Below the pieces are notes generated by a model. It saw nothing but the letters and a program-made list of their open reading frames with translations. It was not told the origin of the DNA and did not search any database. From the NCBI GenBank assembly GCA_000818945.1, contig KN805430.1, forward strand, positions 1-64,000: DNA of 64,000 nucleotides. The letters run 5' to 3'. Positions 37,861 through 46,961 of this stretch are shown here, piece by piece. How positions within the stretch are numbered: position 1 is the first letter of the stretch; the number at the start of each line of letters is the position of its first letter. The position numbers and the translations under genes were made by a program. This stretch comes from Schizochytrium sp. CCTCC M209059 (taxonomy: Eukaryota > Sar > Bigyra > Thraustochytrida > Thraustochytriidae).

Positions 37861-40281
37861 CTAGGCCTGGTCAAAGATATCTTGGTATGCGCGAAGTTGG
37901 GCGACATCTCCACTTGCGCGCAAAGTGGGCGCTTTGCCCTTGGGGGGCAGCTCGGGCTCCATCCGGTATAGTCCATTGCTGTAGCAGTGGCCCAAAGAAG
38001 GGGCGAGCCAATAGCCCCATGCATACATTCGTCCCGTCGTCGAGTCGATGCTCGCCTCTTTGATGACAATGGCGCGCTCGATCATCTCCGAAGCCTGTTC
38101 CGGAGACAAGATCTCCATGTGATCAAAGTATGTGCGAGTCGTTCCCGGCAAAGCGATCATCTTGGTTCGCACCAAAGGCATGTACACTGTGCTCACCTTG
38201 ATATTCTCTGAGGCAGTCTCGGAAGCAATGCACTTCATGGCTTCCGACAAGGCGGCCTTGGAGCCAACATAAGCCGAAAACCGACCCGCACTTCCTCGCT
38301 GGGCAATCGAACCAATGTTGATAATGTGACCCTGCTTTTGCGCGCGCATTCCAGGGAGCAAATCGAGCGTCACACGCATCGATCCATAGTAATTTAGCTG
38401 CATCAGGCGTTCAAAGTCGTGAAAGCGGTCCCGCGTCTGATACTCTACCGAGCGGCGGATGGACCGCCCCGCATTGTTCACCAGAATGTCCACAGCCTTG
38501 TACTTGGCATTGACCTTGTCCAGCATCGCATATGTCGATTCGTCTTGAGCCAGGTCCGCAACAAAAACGTCGGCCGTACCTCCATTCGCCTCGATTTCGT
38601 CACGCACAGCCTCCAGCTTCTCGATCGACCGAGCCACAAGAAGAACGTGTGCTCCAGTTTTGCCAAGTCGTAGTGCCAGCATCTTTCCGATACCGTCAGA
38701 GGCGCCAGTGACCATGACAATTTTGCCACGAACAGCAGTCTCCAAAGCCGTTGTCTTGCTGCGACCAGGATCCATGAAGCGCACATAGTAGTCCCAAAGT
38801 CGCCACGCATAGCGGTCGAAGTGCGGGCAATGAATGCCGGTTCCTCCCAGCGCAGCGCGCGATCCGCAGTCGTCGTAGCTGGACTTGATTGCCATGCAGG
38901 CCAGCGCCTGCTCCGGGATCTCAAAGAAGTTCTTGGCAACAACAGCTGGCATTTGCGCAAGAATGGGGATATTCGCGATGCGATCCAGGAACTTTGTGTT
39001 GGCTAAGCTTTGCAAAAGCTTTGGTACAGAGGCAGAAAAGCCCGGCGCCCCAGCAGCTGCCGCCAAGGTATTCATGACCTCGATGGCTGACATGGGGGAC
39101 GGATCCACCAGATGAAAGGTCTTGCTGTGATGGTTGGGCGCATCGCTGTGTGCAATGAATGCCATAGCACGTGCAACGTAGTCGACAGGAACAATGGGAA
39201 CCTTGTTGCCTTCAAGAAAGGGGAGCACAGCCGAGGAGGGTAACATCTTGCTGGCATTTTGAATGGGTTTGAAGAAGTGATACAGCCCGTCGATTTCGTC
39301 AGCTTCGCCCGAGAGTGAGCTCCCCACGATGATGCCAGGTCTGTAGACCCGAAGGTCGCCCTTGAAGCTGGCCCGCGCTAGCTTTTCGGCTTCAAAGGCG
39401 CGTTGTGCAGACGGGTCCGAGAAAGTCTGTCCTTCGTCGAGAGCATCTTCGAACCAAACTCCCTCGTGATCACCAGCGACTGCAAGAGTGCTCATCAAGT
39501 GAAAGCGTGTATTCCACGCGCTGTGAAGCATGCTGGCAAACTCGATCATATGCGCCGTGTCTGCGCACTCGGCGAGACTCGCGAGGTGGAAAAAGTGGTC
39601 CACGCTGATCGGCGTCGCATCCTTTTCTTCATCTTCTTGATTTTGTCCATTGTTGCCAGTGAGCAAGTCTGCGATACTCTGCTCAAGACCAAGCCCGACG
39701 CTGTTAAGGCGAGCGTTGAGCAGAAGAACACGGTCGCTGTTAGACTCGTCGCACCGCTGCCTGATCTTGTTGAGCAGGGCGATGCGGGTCGAGGACGACG
39801 TGAGTGCAAGGACGAGCGAGTTGGGCTTGCGCGTGAGAAACTCGGCAATGACGAAAGATCCGAGCAAAGAGCTCGCGCCTGTGACCAAGTAAATGACGCC
39901 ACCGGCCTGCTTTGCTGCGCTGATACGCCGCGACAGCTCTTGCGCCGAGATGCGAGTGTCGCCGTTCATCTCGCGATGGTATTTTTGGCTTTTGGAATTG
40001 CCATCTTGAGGCGCGATATTTTCGCGCGAATCACTTCCTGCTTCTTTGTGCCCCTCTTCCTTCATTTCGTCTTGATCGTATCCGTCTGGACCAATCTGTT
40101 GCAGGAGCTTGAGCCCGCTGGCTTTGGCCAGTGTTTCATTCCCTCCAGTGTTCGGCCGGTCGACGGGCTTTGCGAGTTGCGGTTGCATCGGTGACTCTCT
40201 CGCGCGAGCGGGCCTTGTCGTTCTGGCAAAAAGTCGCCGAGCGGCGCTGTCACTCGACGCGTTTCTCTTGAACGGCCACAT
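37861..40281 (-). CDS. Two-domain reductase: extended SDR (fatty acyl-CoA reductase-like) plus classical SDR
   Basis: An 806-residue protein with two Rossmann domains. After about 120 low-complexity residues the first begins VIYLVTGASSLLGSFVIAEF, the NAD-binding-4/male-sterility type of fatty acyl-CoA reductases. Its substrate side includes VYRPGIIVGSSLSGEADE. The second, from about residue 524, is a classical SDR with TGASDGIGK, NNAG and the catalytic Tyr-x3-Lys (YVGSK). The same order occurs in bacterial bifunctional acyl-CoA reductases of the Marinobacter Maqu_2220/mycobacterial AcrA1 kind, which make fatty alcohols. By analogy it may convert acyl-CoA to aldehyde and then alcohol for wax or ether lipids. 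No signal peptide or clear membrane helix is seen. Confidence 0.75.
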   Translation of the reverse strand: MWPFKRNASSDSAARRLFARTTRPARARESPMQPQLAKPVDRPNTGGNETLAKASGLKLLQQIGPDGYDQDEMKEEGHKEAGSDSRENIAPQDGNSKSQKYHREMNGDTRISAQELSRRISAAKQAGGVIYLVTGASSLLGSFVIAEFLTRKPNSLVLALTSSSTRIALLNKIRQRCDESNSDRVLLLNARLNSVGLGLEQSIADLLTGNNGQNQEDEEKDATPISVDHFFHLASLAECADTAHMIEFASMLHSAWNTRFHLMSTLAVAGDHEGVWFEDALDEGQTFSDPSAQRAFEAEKLARASFKGDLRVYRPGIIVGSSLSGEADEIDGLYHFFKPIQNASKMLPSSAVLPFLEGNKVPIVPVDYVARAMAFIAHSDAPNHHSKTFHLVDPSPMSAIEVMNTLAAAAGAPGFSASVPKLLQSLANTKFLDRIANIPILAQMPAVVAKNFFEIPEQALACMAIKSSYDDCGSRAALGGTGIHCPHFDRYAWRLWDYYVRFMDPGRSKTTALETAVRGKIVMVTGASDGIGKMLALRLGKTGAHVLLVARSIEKLEAVRDEIEANGGTADVFVADLAQDESTYAMLDKVNAKYKAVDILVNNAGRSIRRSVEYQTRDRFHDFERLMQLNYYGSMRVTLDLLPGMRAQKQGHIINIGSIAQRGSAGRFSAYVGSKAALSEAMKCIASETASENIKVSTVYMPLVRTKMIALPGTTRTYFDHMEILSPEQASEMIERAIVIKEASIDSTTGRMYAWGYWLAPSLGHCYSNGLYRMEPELPPKGKAPTLRASGDVAQLRAYQDIFDQA

Positions 40282-40305
40282 GGTGCTTGCTTATTCTTGA
40301 TGGAT

Positions 40306-40380
40306 GATTCGTTTTTGCAATGATTCGTGTTTGCAATGATTCGTGTTCGCAATGATTCGTGTTTGCGTTGATTCGCTTTT
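40306..40380 (+). repeat. 16-bp tandem repeat (gattcgtgtttgcaat)
   Basis: Four full units with one or two mismatches and a partial fifth, within 100 bp upstream of the acyl-CoA-reductase-like start codon, so it lies in its likely promoter or 5' UTR. Confidence 0.85.
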
Positions 40381-41714
40381 ACTTCGTCGGGCCTTCGCGC
40401 CGCATTGTCGCATGCCAGAGTCAAAGAGCGCCTACTTTCTTGTCCCTCTTTGTCTGCCTCTTGATCAAAGTCTCCAATTTAATTGAGGGCGCTGAGCATG
40501 CATCTCTTCTTTTTTTCTTCTTTTTTTTTGCCCCCACTGTGAGTGTGCGTTTTGAGTGGACGGCTCTCTCCAAGTCTTTCTTTTCACCAACTGGCCAACC
40601 CACTACTCGAGTTTGAGGGCAACCGGCGCCAGATTCAGGATCTGTGTAGCACGATGCACGCTCTGGCTGATTGTACGTCGCGCAGAGGGTAGATCGTACT
40701 ACCTTGACAGTCAGTTTGACCGACCTAGATGTCACGTCACGATCTTGAAGAGTTTCCTCAGCTTTTGATAAGACAATCACTGCCAGAGCCAGCCGTGACG
40801 AACGATTAGATAGGTTGCACTCAATCACTCGATGCGTCACCGCGTAGTTCGCACGTCGTTCAAAGCGACCAATGATTCGTTTTCCCGTGCCGAGTCATTT
40901 GTTTCAAGATGAAGCGCCTCGCCATCAGTCGTCACCAACGCAGGCTTCTCACGCGAGACTTACTAGGCTGGCGCTGGTGCTGGGTAAATTCACAGTGGTT
41001 TATTTAACACGCGTTGGCCAAGATCGGCGATGAGGTGGTGAAGAGGTTGCGCTCGGCTTGTCGGTCTCCCTTGAGCACTTCGCTTGAGCGAGCCGACAAA
41101 AAAAAAGAAAAGAAAAGAAAAGCCTCTGGAAGCAAGTCTCTCGAGTCCAGAAAGCTACGTAGTGTTTCGCAGACCAGTCATCCAAGGTAGCAACAGCTGC
41201 AACTACAGCTTGAAGCGTAAAGGTGAGGCCATCGTAGAAGGAAATAGAATGATGAAGAAGCAGTCATAACTTAAAAAAAGAAACATAGTGCCTGTCTCGA
41301 TGCCACAGCAAGAGATCCTTACCATCGACGACGTAGCTGATTAGTATTTACATGGTAGTGACTACCCTCGCAATTGCGAACATCATCGACAAGTTGTCGG
41401 AACGCTTCAGAACATTGGTCCATGGACGCGCATGCGAACTGCCCTTTTACGTATAAGAAAGCAAACTTGAGCTCAAGCCCGAAACTTTATCTGTGAACGC
41501 ACCTCGCAGAAGTTTGATCCGAGATATCTGCCATCTACATTTGCGAAAAGATTACGCGGCAATCGCTCCAAGCAATGAGGCAAAGGCTAGATTGGGGTTA
41601 TACAGAAGGAGCACCCGTATGTGATTGCGGTGCAACCTGTGTCTGTCTGCCAGTCTCTGCATTCTACGTACCAATCTCTTTGTCTCCTTCGTGGTCGGTC
41701 GTCTTGATGGAAGC

Positions 41715-41790
41715 GTCGCTCGCGCGCGAGTGGGCCTTGATGATCTGGCAAAAAGCCGCCGCCGGGCAGCGAGCGCTGTCACACGAGACA
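41715..41790 (-). pseudogene. Degraded fragment of the acyl-CoA-reductase-like gene 5' end
   Basis: On the plus strand the segment shares gggccttg, tctggcaaaaag and gcgctgtcac in order with 40205-40252, which lies inside the reductase gene. In the minus frame it reads RRLFARSSRPTRARATLP against RRLFARTTRPARARESP in the intact protein. Only about 60-75 bp are alike, so it is a relic of a local duplication. Confidence 0.4.
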
Positions 41791-42023
41791 GAAGCGACTT
41801 GCGCGCGGAGAAGAGCGACTCGTCGCGCGTGGCTCGCTCGCGCACAGGTGCGCAACTGCAGCTAGGTCGACAGCGCCTCGCCGGAGCGGCGAAAGGGTCG
41901 CCCACCTTGCACAGGCAAGGCAGAGCCTTTTGCGTTGATCGAAAGAGCCGTGGAGTCGACAACCGCCTCGCCGCCGACTCTGCGAGGTGAACCGAAGAGC
42001 GCAAGGCGCGTGGTATTGTGACG

Positions 42024-42911
42024 ATGGAGCTCGACGAGCTGTTCTCGGTGCGTAACCTCTTTTGGCTGGGCAGCTACGATGCCGCAATCGAGGAGGCACA
42101 GCAGCTCCAGGCCAAGACCGATCGCGAGAAGATTGACCGCGATGTCTACGTGTACCGCTCGTACATTGCCAAGGGCGAGGGTGCCAAGGTGATCGACGCC
42201 GTAGGCGACCAGGGCTCCGCGTCGACGGATGTTCTTGCCGTGAAGCTCCTCGCGTCGTTTGTGACGCAGCCGAACAATCGCGAAGCGGTGCTTGGGACCT
42301 TTACTGAATGGCTCAACGACGAGACCTCCAAGGACAACCAGATGCTTCAAATTATGGCGTCTACCGCCTTTGCAGAGGCCGGCGACACAAAGGAGGCCCT
42401 TCGGGCGCTGCGCGCAACGGGCAACCTGGAAGTGCATGCGCTTCGCGTACAGATTTTCATCGGCATGAACCGCGTGGACCTGGCCACCAAGGAGCTCAAG
42501 ACCATGCAGGACTTGGATGATGATTCGGCGCTCACGCAGCTTTCGCTTGCCCGCGTTCACCTCGCCTCTGGCGGTGAAAAATATCAAGAGGCAGCGTACA
42601 TTTTCCAGGAGCAGATTGATAAGACCATGTCCAGCACGCTTCTGCTCAACGGCCTTGCCGCGAGTCACATGCAGATGAAGAATTTTTCTGACGCTGAAAA
42701 GTATCTTGAGGAGGCTCGTCAAAAGGACCCCAAGGACGTCGATGTTCTCATTAATAGCATTTCTTGCGCAGCGAACCTGCGCAAGCCTCTGCAGCCCCTC
42801 GTCGGGGCCCTCAAGGAGGTTGCACCGGGCCATCCTCTTTTGGAGCAGCTTGGTTCCTGCAAGTCTGAGTTCGACCGCATGGCTGCATCCTTTGAGGTCC
42901 CTGCATCATAA
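42024..42911 (+). CDS. COPE: Coatomer subunit epsilon
   Basis: A 295-residue all-helical TPR-like protein matching epsilon-COP from end to end. The start MELDELFSVRNLFWLGSYDA is diagnostic, followed by YRSYIAKGEGAKVIDAV. The C-terminal repeats include SLARVHLASGGEKYQEAAYI and LLNGLAASHMQMKNFSDAEK, then PLLEQLGSCKSEFDRM. Epsilon-COP stabilises alpha-COP in the COPI coat, which carries cargo from Golgi to ER. Length fits the usual 290-310. ATG 42024 is preferred over a GTG two codons earlier. The RER1 gene nearby works in the same transport step. Confidence 0.95.
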   Translation: MELDELFSVRNLFWLGSYDAAIEEAQQLQAKTDREKIDRDVYVYRSYIAKGEGAKVIDAVGDQGSASTDVLAVKLLASFVTQPNNREAVLGTFTEWLNDETSKDNQMLQIMASTAFAEAGDTKEALRALRATGNLEVHALRVQIFIGMNRVDLATKELKTMQDLDDDSALTQLSLARVHLASGGEKYQEAAYIFQEQIDKTMSSTLLLNGLAASHMQMKNFSDAEKYLEEARQKDPKDVDVLINSISCAANLRKPLQPLVGALKEVAPGHPLLEQLGSCKSEFDRMAASFEVPAS

Positions 42912-43563
42912 GCTCTGTGTGACCTTGTTTACTTTTCGCTATCATCTTTTCATCGAGCTACTTCTCATAATAGCCAATCAATTTAGCCTAGATCGAAGCT
43001 TCTTGATTCGTTTTCTGATCAAAGAGCAAGAGAGAGCAAGAGAGAGATGACGCCGAAGAAAATGATACAAGGGTGTCGGCATGTAATACCTTACTTGAGC
43101 AAGAGAGGTTGTCAACGCCAGTTACAAGCATCTATCCAGAAAAAAGCAAAAAAATCGTAATGCAGCTGGAGAGAAAGTTCTGGTTTGATCGAAGAAAGCA
43201 GTTCGCTTGCCTAGCTGCTTTGCAAGGTGACGAGAGCTACGAAATGTATTTTTCTTTTTGAAAGCCAAATAGAAGGAAAAGAGAGAAAAAGAGAATGCGC
43301 AAAAGAAATATAAAGGTTGGGTATCAAACTGTCTGGCAAGCTGGACATGCTCCGCAAATCCTTGTTTCCGCTCGCGCTCGCTCCAGCAACTAACTTGAAG
43401 GCCAGCAAACGGGCGAGCGACCGGGCGGTTGGTCATTGATTGGTTGGATATTCGCCCAGGAAAAATTATTCTCACTCTTGTTCAAGCTAAACTTGCCCGC
43501 AGTTCCACTTTCCTTCCCTGGCCTCTACCGATGCTGCACCTGGATCATATCGAGCTAGCTCCT
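42912..43563. other. Intergenic, no gene seen
   Basis: AT-richer than its surroundings, with only short unsupported ORFs, between the epsilon-COP and RER1 stop codons (convergent). Confidence 0.5.
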
Positions 43564-44148
43564 CTACAAAGCTACGCCCTTGCTGGGCGCTGCGCCAGGC
43601 GCGTTGAGCGGGTCCTTTTTGCTGTATGTCTTTTTGCCCCAGGAAACGGGCACGTACTTGTGCTTGATCATATGCGCGATCTGCTTGCGCATCGTCATGA
43701 CAAAGAGAAGGATAAAGTAAACGAGCAAGATGGGCCAAAACACCGGAATGTCGAAGAAACTGAAAAAGGTCATGCCGATGGAAACGACCACGGCGACGGT
43801 GGCCTTGTGCCAGAACTTGAACTCGGGGACGCGCCGGTTGAACGGGCGATACTCCTCGGTGTCCCTGCCAGCCGTCGGCAGCACGGGGCCCTCCGTCTCC
43901 GGGTCAACTTGCGGCGACAAGAAGCCAATGAACATGTTGAGCAGGTAAATGCCCAAACCGTACGTGACGATGAACCAGCCGTTGAGCATGTACACGCGGA
44001 TCAGGTAAAACAGCAGGAGGCCCGCAAACGTCGCCCATCGCGCCTTGAGGTGCACCGTCGACTTGTCGAGCAGGTGCTGGTATTGCCTGCCGACCTGCGC
44101 CCAGAACTTCTCCACGGCCGACGCCGGCCTCGGGTCTCCGCCCTCCAT
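43564..44148 (-). CDS. RER1: RER1-family Golgi-to-ER retrieval receptor
   Basis: A 194-residue protein with four transmembrane helices. Family stretches are FWAQVGRQYQHLLDKSTVH, WFIVTYGLGIYLLNMFIGFL, the FLSPQVDPETEG loop, EFKFWHKATVAVVVSIGMTF and FDIPVFWPILLVYFILLF, ending with a cytosolic KHKYVPVSWGKK tail. RER1 in cis-Golgi recognises polar residues in membrane spans of escaped ER proteins and returns them in COPI vesicles. ATG 44148 fits the family start. The upstream frame is a long Ala/Arg low-complexity run from CAG/CTG-type repeats and is not coding. Confidence 0.95.
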   Translation of the reverse strand: MEGGDPRPASAVEKFWAQVGRQYQHLLDKSTVHLKARWATFAGLLLFYLIRVYMLNGWFIVTYGLGIYLLNMFIGFLSPQVDPETEGPVLPTAGRDTEEYRPFNRRVPEFKFWHKATVAVVVSIGMTFFSFFDIPVFWPILLVYFILLFVMTMRKQIAHMIKHKYVPVSWGKKTYSKKDPLNAPGAAPSKGVAL

Positions 44149-44450
44149 GGGTGCTGCCTCGCGCGCGCGCGCGCGCGCGGCGTCCGCTGCCGCGCCTCGC
44201 CTCCTCCCGCCGCCGCTCTCGCCGCCCGTCTGCCGCGCAGCAGCAGCAGCAGCAGCAGCAGCCGCCGGAGACTCTGGCGCGGGTTTTGTTTGCCAAGGTC
44301 GCGCTTCTCGCGCTGCAGAGTAACGCACGCCCGGCGCCACGTCGATCGATCGAGGCGGGCGAGCTTGGTTCCTGCCGCCGCTGCCAGCGTGGCCGCGCCG
44401 CGCCGCGCCGCGCGCTGCTGCGTCCGTCCGCTGCCGCGCCTCGCGCCCGC

Positions 44451-44535
44451 CCGCTCCGCTCCGCTCTGCTCTGCTCCGCTCCGCTCTGCTCTGCTCTGCT
44501 CCGCCCTGCTCCGCGCTGCTCTGCGCTGCTCTGCT
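44451..44535 (+). repeat. Pentanucleotide array (tccgc/tctgc)
   Basis: About 15 five-base units alternating ctccg and ctctg, upstream of RER1. Confidence 0.85.
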
Positions 44536-44576
44536 GTGCACGCCGCGGCCGCAGCCGGCGCGAGGAGGCGAGGCGG

Positions 44577-44706
44577 GCGAGGCAAGGCAGAGCTGGAGCA
44601 GCCGTCCTTCTTAGCGGGGAGGGAGGGGGGCAGGCTGCGCCGCGAGGCAAGGCAGAGCTGGAGCAGCCGTCCTTCTTAGCGGGGAGGGAGGGGAGCAGGC
44701 TGCGCC
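44577..44706 (+). repeat. 65-bp tandem duplication
   Basis: Two nearly identical units starting gcgaggcaaggcagagctgg at 44577 and 44642, a recent local duplication. Confidence 0.9.
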
Positions 44707-45172
44707 GGAGCGGACCTACGTCGCACTTGCGGCGCGCGCAAAGGCCACTTGCGGCGGCGGCGGCGCAAGTGGGGAATGCAGCGGGGGGAAGTGGGGCGAG
44801 AGGGGCTGGTAACGAGTATCCGCGCCGGGGAGGAGGAGGAGGGGGAGGCGAGCCAAGAGCGCAGAGCGCAAGCAAAGCATTGAAGCGGCCTTGAGGGAGC
44901 GAGCGAGAGAAGGCGCGAGAGAGCGAGGAGAGGGCAAGGCAAGGCGAGGCAAGGCGAGGCAAGGCGAGGCAAGGAGGAGGAGAAGGAGACCGACCGCGAA
45001 GAGTAGGCGGTGGCCAATCGCCGGGTAAGGCCTGTTTTGTCCTGGAAGCGAACACGACGACTTTTGACCGCGACCCTGGTTGACCACGAACAGGAGGACG
45101 ATAAGCTTGCCAGCCCTTAGGGGGGAATAGCAACGCGGTAGTGCGCGTCGATCGAGGATCTCTTTTGCAAAC

Positions 45173-46282
45173 ATGTCGGAGCTGGGAGCTGCCGACGAGA
45201 CCAAGGAAACCTCGAGAGATGAAGGTGAGGACGATAACAGAGCCTTGCCGCAAGGATGGGAACAGTGCATGTCCAAATCTCAAAACAGGATCTACTACTT
45301 TCAAAAAGCAACGGGAAAGTCCGTGTGGACGCGAAGAGAAGTCTTTGACGCCGAAGGCACGAGCGAAAGCGACAGGAAGAAACGGGATCGAGATACAAGC
45401 AGCGACCACGTAAAAGAGAGCGATCTCAAGCGATCGAAACGACAAGGTGAAGCCGAGGACAGGGATGATCGACGGCGCGTTGCCATCATTGTCCCCTTTA
45501 GAGATCTGCATCAGGCACAGAAACGCAAGGAGCAGCTAGACAAATTCGTTCCACACATGCACCAGTTTCTCAGCGACAACAAAGAGATTGCATCTTTTCA
45601 CATTTTCATCGTCGAGCAATCTGACGACGGGCGCAAGTTCAACCGAGGCAAGTTGCTCAATATTGGCTTCAAGATCGCTGCAGACCCGAACCATGAAGAC
45701 GGACCCTTTGACTCGTTCATTTTTCATGATGTTGATTTGCTGCCGCAGGAAGCGCTCAAGCCCTGGTACGCCAAGCAGCCCAATGTTCCGCTGCATATTG
45801 CCAAATGCTGGGGAAGATACAACAACAACCCAAAATATTTTGGAGGTATTGTGGCGTTTAGCCGTCAAGACTACACCCGCATCGATGGTTTTCCAAATAC
45901 CTTTTGGGGCTGGGGTGGTGAAGACGACGAGTTGCAAAAGCGCGTCGCTGCCGCGCGTCTGCGCATCGACGCGCCCCGTATGGGCCTTCCAAACGCTATT
46001 GTTGATCTCGAGGCTATGAATCTCAAAACCAAGCTCGACACGCTACGCAAGACGGACTGGAAGTGCAACGTCAAGTGGGAGGTGCAGGAAGAGTACAACA
46101 AAATGCGAGGTCGTGCAGCTGATGTTCCATGGTGGGGCTTGGCAAAGTTAGACTTCAAAGAGGTTGCCAAGGAGAAGCTCGATACGCACGCCACCAAGGT
46201 GACCGTTGATGTTTTGTACAATTACAATGCGGACGGATCGGAACACTGGGCCAACCGCAAGTTGCACTGGAAGGACAAGTAA
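45173..46282 (+). CDS. WW domain fused to GT7 (beta-1,4-galactosyltransferase-type) domain
   Basis: A 369-residue protein. A WW domain at about 25-58 has the first Trp in LPQGWEQC, the YYF core and the second Trp in GKSVWTRR. A basic linker with RKKRDRD follows. Residues 100-365 are a glycosyltransferase family 7 domain: VAIIVPFRDLHQ, KLLNIGF, FIFHDVDLLPQ (metal-binding DVD), YFGGIVAFSRQDY and FWGWGGEDDE (catalytic acidic pair). The closest known type is B4GALT7, which adds galactose from UDP-galactose in the Golgi lumen. Here no signal peptide or transmembrane anchor exists, and WW domains bind proline motifs in cytosol or nucleus. A cytosolic or nuclear glycosyltransferase is therefore inferred. 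ATG 45173 is the first methionine. Confidence 0.8.
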   Translation: MSELGAADETKETSRDEGEDDNRALPQGWEQCMSKSQNRIYYFQKATGKSVWTRREVFDAEGTSESDRKKRDRDTSSDHVKESDLKRSKRQGEAEDRDDRRRVAIIVPFRDLHQAQKRKEQLDKFVPHMHQFLSDNKEIASFHIFIVEQSDDGRKFNRGKLLNIGFKIAADPNHEDGPFDSFIFHDVDLLPQEALKPWYAKQPNVPLHIAKCWGRYNNNPKYFGGIVAFSRQDYTRIDGFPNTFWGWGGEDDELQKRVAAARLRIDAPRMGLPNAIVDLEAMNLKTKLDTLRKTDWKCNVKWEVQEEYNKMRGRAADVPWWGLAKLDFKEVAKEKLDTHATKVTVDVLYNYNADGSEHWANRKLHWKDK

Positions 46283-46961
46283 CAACATTCCTTCTCTTCG
46301 AGCTAGACAGTTTCATAAATTTATTGGTTTGGTACGACAGTGATGAATGGAAAAGAAGATGCGCCTTTCTACTTTGTCTTCACGAAAGTCGTCGTTCCGA
46401 AAAATAAATGAAAAGCGCATTCGTATGAGCTCAACGTTCGTTGCATTCAGGATTGTCTACTTTACATTATGTAGTAGAGCAATACCAGGTCACATGCACA
46501 GATCTCTTGTCTCTATTTCATACCAGCAATTGCCCACTTCAGGTCGCTTCCGTTTCCAGTGTACTGCTTGGCAAGGTACTTCGCAGCAAGACCGCCCGTG
46601 AAACCAGTGGCGCCAAAAACCACACAGTCATACATACTTGCGTTCCTCGCGCTCAGGCTCCGTGAGCGAGGTATCCGTAACCGATTGCTTCTTCTCTCCG
46701 GACGCGAGCTTGGGGTTTGCAACAGAGTTGATCAAACAAAATGATTGCAACACCATGTGGGTAACAAATCACGGAGATGCCCGCAACGACGGGACTCTAG
46801 AAGAAGGTCTTCACATTGACCGTGAATACTTTTCCCAAGTTTAGGCTTCATCTTCGAGCCTAATCCGAATTATGGTTGCGGATATGCGGCAATGTCAGCA
46901 CGTTCTGCGTGCTCTAAGCTCAATTCATTAATGACAACGTTTCTTTCGCAGCGACAAAGTC
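46283..46961. other. Intergenic holding a gene relic
   Basis: Only the SCCPDH fragment at 46513-46745 is recognisable; the rest is without visible genes. Confidence 0.5.
46513..46745 (-). pseudogene. Truncated saccharopine-dehydrogenase-like (SCCPDH) 5' fragment
   Basis: The minus strand reads MYDCVVFGATGFTGGLAAKY then SDLKWAIAG, the unmistakable first Rossmann segment of SCCPDH-like oxidoreductases, before a stop at 46513-46515. The family normally continues for another 350 or more residues, none of which is found downstream. Upstream, another frame reads SVANPKLASGEKKQSVTD and EPEREERKYV before stopping inside a tatgtatg repeat (46629-46636). Removing one tatg would join EREERKY directly to DCVVFG, so a 4-bp duplication has shifted the frame. 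Upstream coding traces fade near 46745. It is a relic of a gene duplicated or deleted elsewhere; a donor at the gtatgaa just after the AG codons is possible but no second exon is seen. Confidence 0.65.

Larger units (their letters stand above)
40282..42023. other. Intergenic with 16-bp tandem repeat and a duplicated reductase fragment
   Basis: No intact gene. Contains a 16-bp tandem repeat at 40306-40380, directly upstream of the reductase start, and a short degraded copy of that gene's 5' coding end near 41715-41790. A 139-codon minus frame at 40421-40840 has no ATG and is not accepted. Confidence 0.5.
44149..45172. other. GC-rich repeat-dense divergent region
   Basis: Between the RER1 and WW-GT7 start codons. 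Contains (gca)n at about 44237-44264, a TCCGC/TCTGC pentamer array at 44451-44535, a 65-bp tandem duplication at 44577-44706 and aaggcgaggc repeats at 44935-44975. The long open frames here are created by these repeats. Confidence 0.6.

Noticed and set aside
14981..37980. Repeated ggtatagt octamer (14983, 19741, 28325, 28675, 37966) as a core promoter motif
   Set aside because: About two copies are expected by chance, positions relative to genes are inconsistent, and one is in the candidate intron of the 28182 gene.
40421..40840. A 139-codon minus-strand frame
   Set aside because: No ATG start, a Lys homopolymer from a poly-T run, and no recognisable domain.
43904..45511. A 535-codon minus-strand frame across the RER1 upstream region
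   Set aside because: It is created by GC-rich tandem repeats (pentamer array, 65-bp duplication) and runs antisense to the RER1 and WW-GT7 genes; composition is Ala/Arg/Ser simple sequence.
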